Shown: piece by piece, positions 32,297 to 34,798 of the stretch
Layout of the letters: each line of letters begins with the position of its first letter
Position numbering within the stretch: position 1 is the stretch's first letter
Origin: Legionellales bacterium UBA4759
GTDB lineage: Bacteria > Pseudomonadota > Gammaproteobacteria > Legionellales > Legionellaceae
Assembly (NCBI GenBank): GCA_002403515.1
Contig: DHHZ01000023.1
Location: 1-34,798, forward strand
Direction of reading: 5' to 3'
Length of the DNA stretch: 34,798 nt
Program-made: the position numbers and the translations under genes
Notes under the pieces: generated by a model
Told to the model about the DNA's origin: nothing
Database searches by the model: none
The model's input: only the letters and a program-made list of their open reading frames with translations

Positions 32297-33949
32297 TTAT
32301 TTTTTTGATGCAAATAGTTTAACTTTTTTTTGAAAATTTACTACCTTTTTAGTTGGCGCAATTTCTTCATCACTTTCAGAGGAGCCACTGGAAAAAGAAG
32401 CAGACGATTGAAATAAACTATAGCGACTCGTATTAGCCTTTGGAATGTGTTGCAAAAAATGTGGTGCATGAGCTTGGCAATATGCCTCGAGAATTCTTTG
32501 GAATGGCATAAAATCTTTATTGGTATGATGAAGAATTTCACGATGCTGTTGCAAAATAAATTGAAACTTGGTGGGGTTATTTCTATCTATGCATTCAAAT
32601 ACCAGGTTTTTTAATGGCTCAATTTCATGCGCTGGCAAACATACAGCCAAAGATTCTAAATAATTTAAAATGTCTAAATTCTCTGAAACCAGGGCGATAA
32701 AGAAAGTTGAGCGATTTGGCTTTTGTAAATTGGAGTCAAGCGGATAGGTGATATTGCTGAATAAAGGATTTTGATTTAAAAATAATTTTGCGGCATGATT
32801 TTTTTTGAATTGAATAAGATTAAATAAAACCAATTCGGTAAATGGACTTTTGGGAATATCTAATGAAGAGGAGAAACTCGGTATATACGAACTGATTTGG
32901 TCGAGTTGCTCCCAAAGTGGGTGCTCGTAAACATCATTGCACTCATCCCAATGGCTTTTAAGCGAGTTAATACAATAATCAAAGCAAATATTCAAAACTT
33001 CAGGGGTAAAAATGCTTAACCAGGGCCCTTTGCACCACTCATCAAGATTTGGAATCTCTAAATTTAGCGCATGACCAATAATGCCTACTTTTTCCAAATC
33101 CACTGAATTTGAGCTATGAATGGGGTAGACTTGGATAAACTCATCGTAATCTATTAAAAAATCTTGAAAGATTTGATTACTTTGCGTGCCTATGAATGTT
33201 TTCCATTTGATGGTTTCTTGTAAACTCAATAAGTTTTCAAATTCATTTAAAAATTTTTCAATTTTTGCCTCTAAATAGTCTAAAAAACTTTTTCGTTCCG
33301 GCAGATATTTTGCATGGATGGTTTTGCATGCTAATTTTTCTATCAAAGACCAGGGGGTCAGGTAGATGCGTACAAATGTATTGAAAAATTCTGGGATTAA
33401 CAATTTTCGAATATTCATATTTTGTGTTGCATTTTGCCACCATGCGTCTTCTGAATTCATTAAAATTTTAATTTTTTCTTCTTCGCTGTGACTTGAAAAT
33501 ATGTGGACATTAGAACTATGCGGGTTGAAAAAATCTTGCCAGTAATTTTGAAGCTTTTGACAAAAGTAATAGGTTTGCTCTTGGTCTTTTTGTATTAGTA
33601 AAAGAGGACTGGTTTTTTTTAAGCCACTAAACAACAAGTGCAAAAGTGTTAATGTGCCAAGATGCGAGGCATTTTTTTGCAAAAACTGTGAGCGAATGAG
33701 TTCAACGGGTACATGCTCTATTTCATGTATCGAACCTTTATAATGAATTTGATTGTTTCTGATAATCCCTTGGTAATTGTAGGTATCGTTTTGCGGTTTC
33801 GAAGTCCATAGTGCAATGAGTTGTTGAGCAAAAATCTGTGTTTGATTTTTAAACTCTTGAGTATAAGTTTTGGGGGTTAATTTAAAACAATCTAAAGTTT
33901 CATGCCCTTTTCTTAAGGCTAAAAAGGTTTGTACTGAACTTTTATTCAT
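32297..33949 (-). CDS. Large hypothetical protein with ankyrin-like helices, effector candidate
   Basis: I do not recognise this 550-residue soluble protein. I start at the ATG at 33949, since the frame otherwise opens with a TTG at 33970 that lies in an inverted repeat. It is mostly helical with many aromatic residues. Around 413-475 there are two degenerate ankyrin-like helical units: RSTFFIALVSENLDILNYLE and LVFECIDRNNPTKFQFILQQ; an earlier LVLFNLIQFKKNHAAKLFLN may be a third. The C-terminus is a disordered Ser/Glu-rich segment (SSGSSESDEEIAP) followed by a basic tail (KKVVNFQKKVKLFASKK). No catalytic motif is seen. Host-directed function is inferred from the ankyrin-like unit and the organism type. 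Confidence 0.55.
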   Translation of the reverse strand: MNKSSVQTFLALRKGHETLDCFKLTPKTYTQEFKNQTQIFAQQLIALWTSKPQNDTYNYQGIIRNNQIHYKGSIHEIEHVPVELIRSQFLQKNASHLGTLTLLHLLFSGLKKTSPLLLIQKDQEQTYYFCQKLQNYWQDFFNPHSSNVHIFSSHSEEEKIKILMNSEDAWWQNATQNMNIRKLLIPEFFNTFVRIYLTPWSLIEKLACKTIHAKYLPERKSFLDYLEAKIEKFLNEFENLLSLQETIKWKTFIGTQSNQIFQDFLIDYDEFIQVYPIHSSNSVDLEKVGIIGHALNLEIPNLDEWCKGPWLSIFTPEVLNICFDYCINSLKSHWDECNDVYEHPLWEQLDQISSYIPSFSSSLDIPKSPFTELVLFNLIQFKKNHAAKLFLNQNPLFSNITYPLDSNLQKPNRSTFFIALVSENLDILNYLESLAVCLPAHEIEPLKNLVFECIDRNNPTKFQFILQQHREILHHTNKDFMPFQRILEAYCQAHAPHFLQHIPKANTSRYSLFQSSASFSSGSSESDEEIAPTKKVVNFQKKVKLFASKK

Positions 33950-33959
33950 CAAAAAAGAG

Positions 33960-34002
33960 CCAATTGTCAAAAAGATATACTAGCAAATTTTTTGACAATT
34001 GG
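33960..34002. repeat. Inverted repeat CCAATTGTCAAAAA / TTTTTGACAATTGG
   Basis: Two perfect 14-base arms (33960-33973 and 33989-34002) flank a 15-base AT-rich centre containing TATA-like sequence. The structure lies between the small cysteine-rich gene and the 550-residue gene. It could be a terminator for the former (a T-run follows a few bases later on the minus strand) or an operator for the latter. Confidence 0.5.
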
Positions 34003-34016
34003 AAATTATTCTCTGA

Positions 34017-34148
34017 CTAGGCACCGATACAACATCCACCATCACAAGAAGCGCCACCACTACAGTTGTCATATTCATCGCATTGTGTACAGTCAGCGTG
34101 TAATAAAGTCAGAGGCATGACTAGTATTAAAATTAATACATATTTCAT
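34017..34148 (-). CDS. Small secreted cysteine-rich peptide
   Basis: A 43-residue frame starts at 34148 with AGGAG six bases upstream. It reads MKYVLILILVMPLTLLHA, a complete signal peptide, followed by DCTQCDEYDNCSGGASCDGG then CCIGA. The 25-residue mature part has six cysteines (C..C.....C.....C...CC) and is acidic, with no aromatic core apart from one Tyr. Six cysteines could form three disulfides or bind a metal. It starts 12 bases after the universal stress protein gene on the same strand, so the two are probably co-transcribed. No family is recognised; secretion is supported by the signal peptide. Confidence 0.65.
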   Translation of the reverse strand: MKYVLILILVMPLTLLHADCTQCDEYDNCSGGASCDGGCCIGA

Positions 34149-34160
34149 GTTCATCTCCTT

Positions 34161-34586
34161 TTAAGATTTTGGTTTCATGAGTAAAACATCACAAAAAGCA
34201 TGATCTGATACATAATGCGATAGGTGCGTGAATTCTCCTTGGGACAAAGGATTACTAGGTGCTCCAATGAGAATTAAATCCGCTTGCAGCTCAATACTGG
34301 TATCTAAAATAGTTTGTCGAGTATTGCCCTGGCGAATCAACAAATGGCTTTTGTGAATATTGAATTGTTCTCCCAAGGCTTGCATGACAATTTCCGCGTT
34401 GTCAATGGGAAGAGGCTGGGTCTCTGCAAATCCTAAACTTTGTGCGATTTGCCATGTGCCAGGTAATGACAGCACATGTAGAAAAAATAATTCAGCATGA
34501 AATGCTTTGGCTATTTCAAGCGCTTGTTCACAGTAATTAAGGTGTTGTTCTTGCAAATCTGTTGCATGAATAATGCACTTGTACAT
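34161..34586 (-). CDS. Universal stress protein (UspA family)
   Basis: The 141-residue protein has the UspA fold: a first strand YKCIIHATDLQ, a helix with CEQALEIAKAFHAELFFLHV, ADLILIGAPS in the fourth strand (about 104-113) and VSDHAFCDVLLMKPKS at the C-terminus. The nucleotide-binding Gx2Gx9G(S/T) motif is absent, as in UspA proper of E. coli, so ATP binding is doubtful. Expression of such proteins rises in stationary phase or stress. The gene is transcribed towards the small cysteine-rich gene, 12 bases away, and divergent from an exported-protein gene across a palindromic region. Confidence 0.85.
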   Translation of the reverse strand: MYKCIIHATDLQEQHLNYCEQALEIAKAFHAELFFLHVLSLPGTWQIAQSLGFAETQPLPIDNAEIVMQALGEQFNIHKSHLLIRQGNTRQTILDTSIELQADLILIGAPSNPLSQGEFTHLSHYVSDHAFCDVLLMKPKS

Positions 34587-34641
34587 GATAAGCCCTTATA
34601 AATTATCTTAATATAACTATAGTTTATATTTTTAAAAATTT

Positions 34642-34664
34642 ACTCAAAATTAATCATTTTGAGT
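34642..34664. promoter_or_regulatory. Palindrome in the divergent usp/exported-protein gap
   Basis: ACTCAAAAT (34642-34650) and ATTTTGAGT (34656-34664) form a perfect inverted repeat around TAATC, and the similarity extends imperfectly outward through A/T runs. It sits between two divergent genes and is a candidate operator or a shared terminator-like structure. No reliable promoter pair was identified in the 157-base gap. Confidence 0.45.
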
Positions 34665-34743
34665 GATTTTAAAAATGAAAACATCCAATACTTGGTTTAT
34701 ATTTAACTTGTGTTAATTATTTTTCTTCATATGGAGAGCTAAA

Positions 34744-34798
34744 ATGAAATATTTTAAGATGGGTATATTCGTATTATTACTCACCTTACGCACGGGCT
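34744..34798 (+). CDS. Exported protein, N-terminal fragment (runs off the right edge)
   Basis: An ATG at 34744 with GGAG seven bases upstream starts MKYFKMGIFVLLLTLRTG, a signal-peptide-like N-terminus. Only 18 codons are in the window, so nothing can be said about its function. It is divergent from the universal stress protein gene. Confidence 0.55.
   Translation, partial: MKYFKMGIFVLLLTLRTG

Noticed and set aside
1..34798. CRISPR array, tRNA or rRNA genes, complete insertion sequence or prophage
   Set aside because: No regularly spaced repeats, cloverleaf-like sequence, rRNA sequence, intact transposase or phage structural genes were seen on either strand.

Overview
The window is AT-rich chromosomal DNA from a gammaproteobacterium, most likely a member of the Legionellales (Legionella/Coxiella/Berkiella-like). 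The evidence is the gammaproteobacterial blocks lnt-leuS-lptE-holA-nadD, dacA-ybeD-lipB, rlpA and accD-folC-dedD-cvpA, a DUF1820-HGPRT pair, an outer-membrane barrel protein whose mature end reads AGTMGPV, an Lcl-type (DUF1566) secreted protein, XRE regulators of a type common in that order, and several large lineage-specific proteins that look like secreted effectors. The species cannot be named from the sequence alone.

Layout. 1-4540 (minus strand): start of a GspE/PilB-type ATPase, a compact atypical kinase-like protein, and an apparent operon of a secreted tandem nitrilase-like protein followed by a secreted bicupin. 4739-6358 (plus): a methyltransferase, then DUF1820 and a purine phosphoribosyltransferase with a good sigma-70-type promoter. 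6361-13145: cell-envelope genes, namely two L,D-transpeptidases, a DedA protein with an extra membrane domain, lipB, ybeD, dacA and rlpA, plus one unknown secreted protein. 13224-15197: a 657-residue lineage-specific protein with internal repeats. 15415-18709: accD-folC-dedD-cvpA as a tight operon. 18711-21500: an accessory block of a small HTH-like gene divergent from an XRE regulator, a stand-alone sensor-like domain and an MHS-type transporter. 21529-25515: a small basic peptide, a membrane protein, dbpA, and an outer-membrane barrel gene with a frameshifted Lcl-type gene behind it. 25516-26090: no intact gene, but a transposase-like relic, a terminator and a cluster of DnaA-box sequences. 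26091-32265 (minus): nadD, holA, lptE, leuS, lnt. 32297-34586: an effector-like protein with ankyrin-like helices, a tiny secreted cysteine-rich peptide and a universal stress protein. 34744-end: start of an exported protein.

How the genes fit together. Much of the core content serves the envelope: peptidoglycan trimming and cross-linking (DacA, two L,D-transpeptidases, RlpA, two SPOR proteins), lipoprotein acylation (Lnt), LPS insertion (LptE), and lipoate and fatty-acid synthesis (LipB, AccD). Accessory genes sit where conserved neighbours are missing: no lipA beside lipB, no purF after cvpA, no rsfS/rlmH after nadD, no ybeX beside lnt.

The most interesting points are: (i) the Lcl-type gene with a 7-G tract frameshift and an apparent ATT start; (ii) the DnaA-box cluster in the large gene-free gap; (iii) the compact kinase-like protein and two large effector-like proteins; (iv) the regulator/sensor/transporter block in which the sensor lacks a DNA-binding domain; (v) a tandem nitrilase with one dead active site and a displaced C-terminus; (vi) a 43-residue secreted cysteine-rich peptide paired with a universal stress protein. 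All functional statements are read from sequence motifs without database searches.
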